Source: Streptomyces sp. NBC_00102
Lineage (GTDB): Bacteria; Actinomycetota; Actinomycetes; Streptomycetales; Streptomycetaceae
DNA: 64,000 nucleotides
Direction: 5' to 3'
Assembly: GCF_026343115.1 (NCBI RefSeq)
Contig: NZ_JAPEMC010000001.1
Location: 3,844,001-3,908,000 of the forward strand
How positions within the stretch are numbered: position 1 is the first letter of the stretch; every line of letters starts with the position of its first letter. A program made the position numbers and the translations under genes. Of this stretch, positions 24,906-34,155 are shown piece by piece. Under the pieces are notes generated by a model. It was not told the DNA's origin and searched no databases. It saw nothing but the letters and a program-made list of their open reading frames with translations.

Positions 24906-27900
24906 GTGGGTTTCCTGGAGCGGTTCAGAGGTGTCCGGGCGGGCGACACCGGTACGAATACGGCGGCCGTGCCTTCCGGCGGTGCGGCGGAGCCCTCGCA
25001 CGGCCCCGCCTCCACCGGCGGGGCCGGCCCTGTCGGCGGGGCCGTGCCCGTCCGCGCGCCGGTGGTCGCCGGCTGGACCGGACTGCCGCCGATCCAGCGC
25101 GCCGTGGCGGGCGGACCGGCCGGGGTCGCGGACTCCGCGTTCGGCGGCCGGCTGCCGACCTGGCAGAACCCGTCGTTCATGGGCACCGCCTCCCACGCGG
25201 TACTCGACGGCCGGACCAACGCGGTGCTCGGGGACGCGTCCCGCCCGGTGTCGGCCCGGCCCGTGTCCGGCCTCGAACGCCGGGCCGGAGCGTTGCCGTT
25301 GGCGGGTAACGACGCCACGGTCCAACGCGCCCCGGCGGTCCCGCTGCGGGCGCTTCCGGCGCGTCTGCCGGGAGGTTCCGGTCCCGCCGGGCCCGGACCG
25401 GCGTCCGGGCCCGCCTCCGCCTCCGCGCACGTGCGGGGCTCCGGCTCCGCGCCTGCCCGCGTGGCCCGGCCGGTGACGGCCCCGGTTCCGGCATCCCAGG
25501 GTCCGGTGTCCCCGGCTCCGGTGTCCGCGGCTCCGGTCTCCCCAGGTCCGGCCGTGCAGCGGAGCGCGACGAGTCCGGCCGTGCGGCGCGGTGCGGCGGC
25601 GGACGGTCCCGCTCCTTCCCCCGTGTCCGCTCCTTCCCCCGCGCCCGATGCGGCGTCGCCCCTCGTGCCCCCGCGCGCGGGACTGCGGGTGACGCCGGTT
25701 CCGGCGGACCCGTCTCCCCGGCCGGTCGCTCTGACCCGGGCGCAGCCCTCGGCTGACGCGCAGCGACGGGTACTTCCCACCGCACGGCGGAGCACCCCCG
25801 GAAGTCCGGCGGCCCGTACGCCCGTCGGACCCCGGGCCCGCTCCACCGGTGCCGCTCCTGGCGCCGTACCGCCCGCCGCCCCCGTGCAGCGGGCGGCGGC
25901 TCCGCGTGAGGGCGGGACGGCCCGGCAGGCGTCGTCGGCCGCGTCGGTGTCGCCGGAGGGGGAGTCCGGCCCTGCGGGTTCCGGCCCGGCCGGTACGGGG
26001 CCTGTCGGCGCCGGGCCGACCGGTGCCGGGCCGACCGGTGCCGGTCCGGTGGCGTCGGCCGCTCCTGCCCGGGCGGGAGCGGCTGCGGCTTCCGGGCCGA
26101 TGGCTTCCGGGCCGATGGCTTCCGGGCCTGCCGTGCAGCGTGCCGCCGTGCAGCCGTCGGCCGTGCAGCCGTCGGCGGGCCGGCGTTCCTCCACGGGGCA
26201 GGCTCCGCACACCGCGGGTGCGGCTCCCGCATCGGCCGCTGCGACCACTGCGGTCTCCGAGACCTCCGGGACCGTTGCGGACGCGTCCGCAGGGGCCCTC
26301 GGCAGCCCCTCCGGGAGCGGTGGTCCGGGGCAGGCGGGCCGTCGCGGTGGCCTGGGGGCTCCGGTACAGCGCGCGGCGACCGGGGACGCTCCCGTGCGGC
26401 GTGCCGCGGCCGACGGCGTTCCGGCCGTCAGGGCCGAGGGCCACGACCGGCCCGCGCCGAGCACGCCGTCCCCGCGGCCGGGCGGGACCGCTCCCGGAGC
26501 GGCGCCGTCCACGGCCCTGCCCGCGGCGCCCGTCGCGGGCACCGCGGGTCCTGCGCCCGTCGTCCGACGAAGGGCATCGGCACCGGACTCGGGGAACCCG
26601 CGGTCCACGTCGCCCGCCGGTCCCCCGCAGCGACCCACGCACTCCGCTCCGGCCCGACCGCAGGGTGGCGGCCCCGCCGCGCAGCTGCCGCCGTCCGGCA
26701 GCGGCAGTACGACGTCATCCGGGCCCGGCCCCACGGCGTCCGGTGCTGTCCCCGGTCCACCGCCGGCCGCATCGGCGGTCCCGGGCGTCGCCGTACAGCG
26801 AGCCTCCGCCCGGCCGGACGCCCAGGCTCCCGCATCCGTCCAGGCTCCCGTATCCGCCCCGGCTCCCGCTCCGGCTCCCGCATCCGTCCAGGCTCCCGGA
26901 GCCGCCCCGGCCCCGTCCGCGGCGCCGGTGCCCACCGTCCCGGCCCAGCCCGGCGTACCCACTCCGGCGGGCAACCCGGTCCAGCGGGAGGCGGCGCGCT
27001 CGGAGGATGTCCCGGTGCGGCCGACCGCGACGGCGGCCCCGACCGCCTCCGGCACTCCGGGCCGGGCCGACGACTCCGCCCGGCCTTCGACCGGCGCCCG
27101 CCCGCCCGCCGCCTCCGGCGTACCCCCCGTGCGGGGGAGCGTCGCCCGTCCGCCGTCCCGCACGGGGCTGGGGGCTCCGATCGCCTCCGTGCCGACGCCT
27201 GCGGCCTCGCCGGTCCCGAGCGTCCAGCGGGCGCCCGCGACAGCCCCGTCGGCTTCCGGCATCCAGCGTGCGGGCTCCGTACCGGTTCCTGGCGCCCGGG
27301 GGACGGTGCCGCCTCAGGCTCCGGCCGTCCAGCGTGCGGTCTCCTCCCAGGCCGCCCCCGCACCTCAGAACACCCCCGCACCTCAGGCCGCCCCCGCTGC
27401 TCACCCCCATGCCCCGACCGCGGGAACCGTCCCCGAGGGCCCCGTCCCGTCCGCGGGTACCGGGCCGACCCCGGCGCCCGGCCCGTCTCCGTCTCCGTCC
27501 CCGTCTTCGAGGGCGGCGCGGCGCTCGCCCGTCGGTGCCCCGGTGAGCGCGGTTCCCGCCGGCACCGCTCCGATGCCCGTGCAGCTCAGGCGCACCACGG
27601 CGTCCCCGGCAACGGCGGCGCACCCCCAGCCGGTCTCCCGCGGCCTCCCGCCCGTCCCCGTCGTGCAGCGGGCGGTCCCGGCGCGGCCGCACTCCGCGAG
27701 GACCCTGCCGCCGCCGCCCCTGCCGACAGCCGTGCCCGGTGCCGTGCCGTCGCCGTCTCCGGCCCCCGCGTTCCCGGCCCAGGTGGCCTCGGCACCGGCG
27801 TTCCCGGCCCCGGCGTTTCCGACGACGGCGGCCCCGCCCGGGTCGGCCGCGCTGTCCCGGGCGGCGCTGCCACCGGCCCCGGCCACGCTCCAGTCGCCCC

Positions 27901-28505
27901 CGGCCACGCTCCAGCCGCTCGCGACCACCGCGCTCCAGCCGCTTCCGGTCGCCCTTCAGCGCAGCGTCGCCGCTCCCGCCAAGGTGGTGCCGCCGAGCGG
28001 TGCGGCGGCTTTCGCGGCCCGGCCGCCCGGTGGAGGCTCCGCCACGGTGGCGCCGCTCCCGCCCGCTGCCGCTCCGGCCGGCCCGATGCCGGTCGTCCAG
28101 CGGCTCTGGGGGCGGTCCCACAAGTCCGGCGGAACCACTCCCACGAAGGCCGGCTCGTCGGCGATCGGCTCCCTGGCAGCCGCTGCGGCGGCCACGGTGG
28201 CGGGCAGCCTCGCCATGCCACCCGCACGACCGGGCGGGTCGCCGCCCCCGTACACCCCTGCGGGCTCGGAGCCGCCTCCGTACACCCCGGCCGGGCCGCC
28301 ACCCCCGTACACCGCGGGCGGGTCCTCGGCACCACCGCCGGGCTACACCGAGGTGCCCGACGGCGGCTTCGACCCGCGGGCGCTCACCGACTTCCAGCTG
28401 GACGAGCTCGCGCACCGCCTCATCGGCCGGATCACCCGGCTGATCCGGACCGAACTCCGCCTGGACCGCGAGCGGATCGGCAAGCTCCGCGATCCACGCC
28501 GCTGA
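24906..28505 (+). CDS. 1199-residue disordered protein with 14 (V/I/L)QR motifs
   Basis: GTG start with GGAGGG seven bases upstream. The protein is dominated by Ala, Pro, Gly, Ser and Thr and is almost wholly disordered. Fourteen (V/I/L)QR motifs, mostly followed by Ala or Ser, are strewn along its length, with VRR variants between them. Three parts look ordered: an N-terminal segment (WTGLPPIQRA, TWQNPSFMG, AVLDGRTNAVLG; residues 57-108), a PPYTPAG proline repeat near 1115-1140, and a C-terminal helix (LTDFQLDELAHRLIGRITRLIRTELRLDRERIGKL). It sits between the assembly proteins and the second tube gene. Tape measure, scaffold or cargo carrier are all possible; no family assignment is secure. 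Third-position GC keeps it a real gene despite long antisense frames. Confidence 0.8.
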   Translation: MGFLERFRGVRAGDTGTNTAAVPSGGAAEPSHGPASTGGAGPVGGAVPVRAPVVAGWTGLPPIQRAVAGGPAGVADSAFGGRLPTWQNPSFMGTASHAVLDGRTNAVLGDASRPVSARPVSGLERRAGALPLAGNDATVQRAPAVPLRALPARLPGGSGPAGPGPASGPASASAHVRGSGSAPARVARPVTAPVPASQGPVSPAPVSAAPVSPGPAVQRSATSPAVRRGAAADGPAPSPVSAPSPAPDAASPLVPPRAGLRVTPVPADPSPRPVALTRAQPSADAQRRVLPTARRSTPGSPAARTPVGPRARSTGAAPGAVPPAAPVQRAAAPREGGTARQASSAASVSPEGESGPAGSGPAGTGPVGAGPTGAGPTGAGPVASAAPARAGAAAASGPMASGPMASGPAVQRAAVQPSAVQPSAGRRSSTGQAPHTAGAAPASAAATTAVSETSGTVADASAGALGSPSGSGGPGQAGRRGGLGAPVQRAATGDAPVRRAAADGVPAVRAEGHDRPAPSTPSPRPGGTAPGAAPSTALPAAPVAGTAGPAPVVRRRASAPDSGNPRSTSPAGPPQRPTHSAPARPQGGGPAAQLPPSGSGSTTSSGPGPTASGAVPGPPPAASAVPGVAVQRASARPDAQAPASVQAPVSAPAPAPAPASVQAPGAAPAPSAAPVPTVPAQPGVPTPAGNPVQREAARSEDVPVRPTATAAPTASGTPGRADDSARPSTGARPPAASGVPPVRGSVARPPSRTGLGAPIASVPTPAASPVPSVQRAPATAPSASGIQRAGSVPVPGARGTVPPQAPAVQRAVSSQAAPAPQNTPAPQAAPAAHPHAPTAGTVPEGPVPSAGTGPTPAPGPSPSPSPSSRAARRSPVGAPVSAVPAGTAPMPVQLRRTTASPATAAHPQPVSRGLPPVPVVQRAVPARPHSARTLPPPPLPTAVPGAVPSPSPAPAFPAQVASAPAFPAPAFPTTAAPPGSAALSRAALPPAPATLQSPPATLQPLATTALQPLPVALQRSVAAPAKVVPPSGAAAFAARPPGGGSATVAPLPPAAAPAGPMPVVQRLWGRSHKSGGTTPTKAGSSAIGSLAAAAAATVAGSLAMPPARPGGSPPPYTPAGSEPPPYTPAGPPPPYTAGGSSAPPPGYTEVPDGGFDPRALTDFQLDELAHRLIGRITRLIRTELRLDRERIGKLRDPRR

Positions 28506-28622
28506 CCGGCACCGCCCCGACCGACACCGCGACCCCCACGGACGCGGACACCGCCCAAGCCATCCGGCCACCGGGACGACCCCGACCGGTACGAACCACC
28601 ACCGAAAGAAAGGTCCGCCGCG

Positions 28623-29048
28623 ATGCCCTCGAGCCAAGATCCGGGATCGACCATCTGGTTCTCCCTCAGCATCGACGGCGAAAGCCTCGGCTACTTCAAC
28701 GGGTGCGAGGGGCTGGCGTCCGAGGTGGAGGTCGAGCACCACCAGGAGGGCGGCAACAACGGCTTCGTGTGGGCGCTGCCGACCCGGGTCACCTTCTCCA
28801 CGATCCGGCTGACCCGCCCGCTGACCCCGGACACGGCGAAGGTCGCCAAGTGGATCTCGTCCGTGCAGACCGGGATCAAGCGGCCCACCGCGCAGATCGC
28901 CGCGCTGCGCGCGGACGGTTCGGAGGTCGCCAGCTGGGGTCTCATCGACGTGCTGCCGGTGCGGTGGACCGGGCCCACCCTCGACCCCGGGAGCCCGGCC
29001 GTGGCGACCGAGGTCCTGGAGATCGCCCACCACGGATTCACGGGCTGA
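28623..29048 (+). CDS. Second tube-like protein (gp19 family, tube initiator)
   Basis: This 141-residue protein has the same family pattern as the main tube protein but is clearly diverged: FSLSIDGESLGYFNGCEGLASEVEVEHHQEGG, VTFSTIRLTRPL, and an ending EVLEIAHHGFTG. eCIS and T4-like systems carry such a paralogue as the ring that joins the tube to the baseplate (Pvc5-like). The ATG follows AAAGAAAGG. A 117-base gap without a clear hairpin separates it from the VQR-repeat gene, and 14 bases separate it from the LysM gene. Confidence 0.88.
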   Translation: MPSSQDPGSTIWFSLSIDGESLGYFNGCEGLASEVEVEHHQEGGNNGFVWALPTRVTFSTIRLTRPLTPDTAKVAKWISSVQTGIKRPTAQIAALRADGSEVASWGLIDVLPVRWTGPTLDPGSPAVATEVLEIAHHGFTG

Positions 29049-29062
29049 GGGGCGGAGACACG

Positions 29063-29788
29063 GTGGCCACCAAGGGCAGCAAGGGCGCGGGCAAGAGCCT
29101 CGTACGCGCCCATCTGGCGATCCACGAACCTCCGGTGGGCGACAGCACGTCACCCGGCGGGATCATGGAGACGTTCTCCTTCGACTTCAACCCGGCGCAG
29201 CTGTCGCTGAGCCGTCGCGCGCAGTGGAAGGCGACCCCGGCGCAGATCGAACGGACGGGTGCGCGACCGGAGTTCATGGGCGTCGAGGCCATGCAGATGG
29301 GCCTGGAGGTCTTTCTCGACTCCTCCGACGAGCCGACCGGCAACACCGTGCTGAAGAAGGTGGAGTCGCTCCTCGAATGCTGCGAGGTGACCCTGAAGAG
29401 CATCGGCACGAAGCAGCCCTCGCCGCCGTGGGTCGTCTTCCAGTGGGGGTCGTTCTCGACGGCGCGGTTCACCGCCTACATCAGCTCGGTCGACGTCTCC
29501 TACACGGTCTTCGGCACCACGGGCGTCCCCATCCGGGCCACCTGCCGGCTCCAGTTGCACGAGATCCCGAGCAAGACCCGCGGCCAGAACCCGACGTCCG
29601 GCGCGCTGACCGCGCAGCGCGTCCACCGGGTCGTGGCGGGTGACTCGTTGCAGTCGCTGGCCTGGCGGGAGTACGGCACCGCCGCGGCCTGGCGGTCGAT
29701 CGCCCAGGCCAACGGCATCGACGATCCACGGCACTTGCCGTCAGGCACCGAACTGATCATGCCGTCCGCCGAGGAGGTGGGCGGCTGA
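29063..29788 (+). CDS. cis7: LysM-containing tube-baseplate adaptor (Cis7-like)
   Basis: The GTG start is preceded by GGAG. The protein has 241 residues. The first 180 or so form a tube-adaptor domain (METFSFDFNPAQLSLSRRAQWK; CCEVTLKSIGTKQPSPPWVVFQWG). The C-terminus is one LysM repeat (HRVVAGDSLQSLAWREYG, IAQANGID, LPSGTELIMP). In eCIS and T4 gp53-like baseplates this protein sits around the spike hub, and the LysM acts as a structural adaptor rather than a secreted cell-wall binder; there is no signal peptide. Its stop shares a base with the spike gene (TGATGG). Confidence 0.93.
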   Translation: MATKGSKGAGKSLVRAHLAIHEPPVGDSTSPGGIMETFSFDFNPAQLSLSRRAQWKATPAQIERTGARPEFMGVEAMQMGLEVFLDSSDEPTGNTVLKKVESLLECCEVTLKSIGTKQPSPPWVVFQWGSFSTARFTAYISSVDVSYTVFGTTGVPIRATCRLQLHEIPSKTRGQNPTSGALTAQRVHRVVAGDSLQSLAWREYGTAAAWRSIAQANGIDDPRHLPSGTELIMPSAEEVGG

Positions 29789-31683
29789 TGGTGCGGGCCT
29801 CCTTCTCCAACGTCGTCGACGTCACGATCAACGGCGCCAAGATCCCGTCCGATCTGACCAGTTCCCTGGTCGACAGCCATGTGGACCAGGGAATGGGCGT
29901 TCCGGCGGCGTTCCGGCTCACCTTCCGTGACCCGTACCGCAAGATCCTCGGCAAGCTCGGGGTCACCTTCGGCAGCAGCGTGGTCATCACGCCGGTCGCC
30001 GACGGGAAGGGCGCCGGCGACCCGCTGCTGACCGGCGAGGTCACCGGTCTGGAGGTCGACTACGACGGCACCGGCACCTTCGCCGTCGTCCGGGGCTACG
30101 ACCTCGGGCACCGGCTGCTGCGCCGCCGCCGGGTGACCGCGTTCACCAACCAGACCGCGTCCGACATCGCCAAGAAGCTGGCCGCCCAGGACGGCGTGCC
30201 GATCGGGACGATCCAGGCGACGAAGACGGTGTACGAGTTCATCAGCCAGTCCAACGTCACCGACTGGGACTTCCTGGCGCGGCTCGCCGACGAGAACGAG
30301 ATGGTGATGTCCGTCGACGCGAAGGGCAAGTTCCAGTTCGTGCGCCCCAAGCCGTCCTCGGGCGCGCCCTCACCGAGCACCGACGGGGACAAGAGCCCGT
30401 TCGTGCTGCAGGCGGGCCACGACATCCTGCGGCTGCGGGCCGCCGTCACCGCCGCCGACCAGGTCGGCAAGGTCCAGGCGCGCGGCTGGGACGTCACGAC
30501 GAAGAAGGAGCTCACCGCTCTCTCGCCCGCGGTCTCCAACCCGGGCATCACGATCGGCACCACGCCGGGCGCCGCCGCCACGAAGTTCGGTGTGGCCCCG
30601 CTGGTGGACACGGCGACTCCGTACGACAAGCAGACCGAGGTGAAGTTCGCCGCCGAGGCGCTCGCCGACGACATCACCGCCTCGTTCGCCGAGGTGGAGG
30701 TCGTCGCGCGCGGGAACCCCAAGCTGCGGCCGGGCGTTCCGGTCGCCCTGGCCGACGTGGGCAAGCCGTTCGAGGGCAAGTACACCGTCACCTCGGTGCG
30801 CCACCTCTTCGGCGACGGCAAGCACTACGAGACCTGGGTGACGGTCAGCGGACGCCAGTGGCGTTCGCTGTACGGGCTCACCTCGGGCGGTTCGGAGACC
30901 GCGCCGCGGCTGCCCAGCGTGGCCAACGCCCTGGTCACCGACGTGAACGACCCGCTCAGGCAGGGGCGCGTCAAGCTGCGGTTCCCGTGGCTGGACGACA
31001 CCTACGTCAGCGACTGGACGCGCACCGTGCAGATGGGCGGCCTCGCCGGGGGCGGGATCTTCCCGCTGGACGTCAACGACGAGGTGCTCGTCGGGTTCGA
31101 CCGGGGCGCTCTGGACCACCCGTTCGTGATCGGCGGGCTCTACAACGGCAAGGACCTGCCGACCCCCGTCAAGGACGTCCCGCTGCACGACGCCACGCGG
31201 AAGAAGGCGGTCCGGCACACCGTCTCCGACCGGGAAGGCAACCGCATGGACCTGCTCAGCCAGAAGACCGGCGCCCGTAAGCGGGGCGTCCGGCTCGCCT
31301 CCGGCGACGAGCGGCTGATCATCCAGCTGGACCGGACCAAGACCGAGATCACCGTGGACAGCAAGGGTTCGGTGACGATCACGGGCAGCCGGTCGGTGTC
31401 GGTGGAAGCGGGCACGGACCTGACGCTCAGTGCCGGGCGCGCCCTGACCATCAAGAGCCGCGGCCCGCTCAGCATCAGCGGCGGCGGCGCGGTCAACGTC
31501 AGGGCGGCGGGGGAGCTGGGGCTCAACGCGGTCGGCGCCCTGAACATGAGCGCCGTGGGCGCCGCGATGCTCACCGGTGGGGGAACCGTGCAGATCACTT
31601 CCGCCGTCAACACCACGATCAAGGCTCCCACGACGCTGGTCACGTCCCCGGCGTTCCTGGCCAACGGAATCCCGGTCATATGA
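29788..31683 (+). CDS. cis8: VgrG-like spike (gp27-gp5 fusion, Cis8-like)
   Basis: The protein has 631 residues. The N-terminal 350 or so are gp27/late-control-D-like. A gp5/VgrG OB-fold follows (VNDPLRQGRVKLRFPWLD, GIFPLDVNDEVLVGFDRGALDHPFVIGGLYNG). The C-terminus is a short repetitive beta-helix (SVTITGSRSVSVEAGTDLTLSAG and so on) that should form the trimeric needle. GAGGAGGTGGG supplies a strong ribosome site inside the preceding gene. I find no separate PAAR tip gene next to it, so the needle may end in its own C-terminal beta-helix. Confidence 0.95.
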   Translation: MVRASFSNVVDVTINGAKIPSDLTSSLVDSHVDQGMGVPAAFRLTFRDPYRKILGKLGVTFGSSVVITPVADGKGAGDPLLTGEVTGLEVDYDGTGTFAVVRGYDLGHRLLRRRRVTAFTNQTASDIAKKLAAQDGVPIGTIQATKTVYEFISQSNVTDWDFLARLADENEMVMSVDAKGKFQFVRPKPSSGAPSPSTDGDKSPFVLQAGHDILRLRAAVTAADQVGKVQARGWDVTTKKELTALSPAVSNPGITIGTTPGAAATKFGVAPLVDTATPYDKQTEVKFAAEALADDITASFAEVEVVARGNPKLRPGVPVALADVGKPFEGKYTVTSVRHLFGDGKHYETWVTVSGRQWRSLYGLTSGGSETAPRLPSVANALVTDVNDPLRQGRVKLRFPWLDDTYVSDWTRTVQMGGLAGGGIFPLDVNDEVLVGFDRGALDHPFVIGGLYNGKDLPTPVKDVPLHDATRKKAVRHTVSDREGNRMDLLSQKTGARKRGVRLASGDERLIIQLDRTKTEITVDSKGSVTITGSRSVSVEAGTDLTLSAGRALTIKSRGPLSISGGGAVNVRAAGELGLNAVGALNMSAVGAAMLTGGGTVQITSAVNTTIKAPTTLVTSPAFLANGIPVI

Positions 31684-31717
31684 GCGAGAACCTCAACGGA
31701 AGGCAGGAGCAGGTCTG

Positions 31718-32161
31718 ATGGCCGAGCAGTTCGTCGGGTCCGGCTGGTCGTTCCCCCTGCGCATCGGACCCACCGGCGGGATCGCCCTGGTCAGCGGGGA
31801 ACGGGAGATCGAAGAGGCGATCAGGCTCGTCCTGTCGACGGCGCCCGGGGAGCGGCCGATGCGGCCGGACTTCGGATGCGCCATCCAGGACCTGGTGTTC
31901 GCGCCGGTCAACGAGCAGACCGCGGGCCGCATCCAGCACGAGGTCTACGTCAGCCTGGACCGCTGGGAGCCGCGCATCGAGGTCGACGACGTCGAGGTGA
32001 CCGTCGGCAACGACCAGAGCGTCCTCTACATCGACGTCCGTTACTCGATCCGCGGCACCAACAACCCCCGCAGCCTGGTCTTCCCGTTCTACGTCATCCC
32101 GTCCCACGAGGAGCCCGACGCCGGCCCCCGCCTGGGCAACTCTCCCGAAAGCGACCGTTGA
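31718..32161 (+). CDS. cis9: gp25/lysozyme-like baseplate wedge protein (Cis9-like)
   Basis: The 147-residue protein carries the gp25 signature: GSGWSFPLRIGPTGGIALVSGEREIEEAIRLVLSTAPGERPMRPDFGC. Family members nucleate sheath polymerisation at the baseplate and are not lysozymes despite the old name. ATG at 31718 is preceded by GGAGCAGG. There is a 34-base gap from the spike gene and a one-base overlap with baseplate J. Confidence 0.95.
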   Translation: MAEQFVGSGWSFPLRIGPTGGIALVSGEREIEEAIRLVLSTAPGERPMRPDFGCAIQDLVFAPVNEQTAGRIQHEVYVSLDRWEPRIEVDDVEVTVGNDQSVLYIDVRYSIRGTNNPRSLVFPFYVIPSHEEPDAGPRLGNSPESDR

Positions 32162-34155
32162 TGGCCCTCCCCTCCCCCAACCTCGACGACCGCCGCTTCC
32201 AGCAGTTCGTCGACGACGCCAAGCGCTACATCCAGCAGCGCGCCCCGGAGTGGACCGACCACAACGTCTCCGACCCGGGCATCACCCTCGTCGAGACGGT
32301 CGCGCACATGGCCGACGAGATCGTCTACCGGCTCAACCGGGTCCCGGACAAGAACCACTTGGCCTTCCTCGACCTGGTCGGCATCACCCTGTTCCCGCCC
32401 TCCGCGGCGCGTACGGAGGTGACCTTCTGGCTCTCGGCGCCGCAGGAGGAGCCGGTGACCGTCCAGCTCGGCACCGAGGTCGCCACCCCCCGTACCGGCG
32501 ACGAGGAAGCGGTCGTCTTCGCCACCGAGCGTGAACTCGTCGTCTGGAACAGCGGATTGAGTCATCTACTGGTGCAGCGGCGGGGCGAGGCGGCGCTGGA
32601 CCGTACCCACGATCTCGCCGACGACGGCAAGGACGTGCTCTGCTTCGCCGAGTCGCCCTCCCCGGGCGACTCCATGCTGCTGGGCCTGACCAGCGCGGTG
32701 CCGCACTGCGCGGTCGCCCTGGAGCTGGACAGCCGGGTCGACGGTGTCGGTGTGGACCCGCGGCAGCCTCCCCTGGTCTGGGAGGCGTGGACCGAGGACG
32801 GCTGGCGGCTCTGCGAGGTCGACCGGGACGGCACCGGCGGTCTCAACCGGCCCGGCGAGGTCGTCCTGCACGTCCCCGGCGGACACGTGCTCTCCCGCAA
32901 CGCGGGCCAGGAGGCCGGCTGGCTGCGGTGCCGGGTCACCGAACCCCAGCCCGGCCAGCCCTTCTACACCACCTCGCCCACCATCCGGTCCGCCGAGGGC
33001 TTCACCATCGGCGGCACCGCCCCCGTCGTCCACGCCGAGACGGTCTACGACGAGGCGCTCGGCGAGTCCAACGGGCTGCCGGGACAGCGGCTCCGGCTCG
33101 CGCACGGCCCCGTGGTCGGCGACACCCCGCCGGTCCTGCTGCAGACCGCCGAGCAGGAGGGCTGGACGGACTGGGAGGTAGTCCCGCACTTCGCGGCCTC
33201 GGGCCCGTACGACCGCCACATCACCGTGGACGCCGCCACCGGCGAGATCGCCTTCGGCCCCGCGGTGCGCGAGGCCGACGGCTCGCTGCGCCAGTACGGG
33301 ATGGCGGCCCCCAAGGGCTCACCCGTACGCGCCCGCCGCTACCGCACCGGCGGCGGCAGGGCGGGCAACGTCGCCCGCGGCGCCGTACAGGTCCTGCGCA
33401 CCTCCATCCCGTACGTCTCCGAGGTCGTCAACCGTGAGGCGGCGCGCGGCGGAGTGGACGGTGAGACGGTCGAGGAGGCGAAGGTCCGCGCCCCGGTCAC
33501 GCTGCGCGCCCAGGAGCGCGCGGTGACCCTGCGCGACTACGAGGAGCTCGCCCGCCGCGCCGCCCCCGAGACCGCCCGCATCACCTGCCTGGAGGGCGAG
33601 GAGTCCGAGTACGGCGCCTACGCGGTAAGGGTGTTGGTGGTGCCGCAGGCCGTACCCGACCCGGGTGGCCGACTCCGGTTCGAGCAACTGGTCCCTGGTG
33701 ACGCCCTGTTGGAACGCATCACCCGTCACCTGGACGAACGCCGCCTGATCGGGACCCGGTTGGCGGTCGGCCCGCCGTTCTACCAGGGCGTCACCGTCGT
33801 CGCCACCGTGCACGCCTTCCGGGGTGTCGACACCGACCTGGTACGCCGACGGGTGCACGACGCCCTCTACCAGCACCTCGACCCGCTGACCGGCGGGGCC
33901 GACGGCAAGGGCTGGCCGTTCGGACGGCCCGTGCAGGCCGGCGAGGCATTCGCCGTTCTCCAGCGGATCCCCGGCGTCGAGCTGGTGGACGAGGTCGTGC
34001 TCTACCCCGCCGACCCGCTGACCGGAAAGCGCGGCGAGGCGACGAACCGCATCGACCTGTCTGCCCCGTCCCTGGTGTTCTCCTACGACCACCGCGTCCG
34101 GGTGATCGGGGACACCTCCACGGACAACGACCGGAACGGCGGAACCCGCGGATGA
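32161..34155 (+). CDS. cis11: Baseplate J-like protein (Cis11-like)
   Basis: This 664-residue protein belongs to the putative baseplate assembly (gp6/J) group. It begins FVDDAKRYIQQRAPEWTDHNVSDPGITLVETVAHMADEIVYRLNRVP, which is highly characteristic, and has the C-terminal J-like region (EVVNREAARGGVDGETVEEAKVRAPVTLRAQERAVTLRDYEELARRA). It forms the wedge framework around the hub. It overlaps its neighbours at both ends by one to four bases, so the baseplate genes are translated as a coupled set. Confidence 0.95.
   Translation: MALPSPNLDDRRFQQFVDDAKRYIQQRAPEWTDHNVSDPGITLVETVAHMADEIVYRLNRVPDKNHLAFLDLVGITLFPPSAARTEVTFWLSAPQEEPVTVQLGTEVATPRTGDEEAVVFATERELVVWNSGLSHLLVQRRGEAALDRTHDLADDGKDVLCFAESPSPGDSMLLGLTSAVPHCAVALELDSRVDGVGVDPRQPPLVWEAWTEDGWRLCEVDRDGTGGLNRPGEVVLHVPGGHVLSRNAGQEAGWLRCRVTEPQPGQPFYTTSPTIRSAEGFTIGGTAPVVHAETVYDEALGESNGLPGQRLRLAHGPVVGDTPPVLLQTAEQEGWTDWEVVPHFAASGPYDRHITVDAATGEIAFGPAVREADGSLRQYGMAAPKGSPVRARRYRTGGGRAGNVARGAVQVLRTSIPYVSEVVNREAARGGVDGETVEEAKVRAPVTLRAQERAVTLRDYEELARRAAPETARITCLEGEESEYGAYAVRVLVVPQAVPDPGGRLRFEQLVPGDALLERITRHLDERRLIGTRLAVGPPFYQGVTVVATVHAFRGVDTDLVRRRVHDALYQHLDPLTGGADGKGWPFGRPVQAGEAFAVLQRIPGVELVDEVVLYPADPLTGKRGEATNRIDLSAPSLVFSYDHRVRVIGDTSTDNDRNGGTRG

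Noticed and set aside
24860..27262. 800-residue minus-strand frame opposite the VQR-repeat gene
   Set aside because: The plus frame has a proper ribosome site, operon context and ordered ends. The antisense is low-complexity Ala/Gly shadow.
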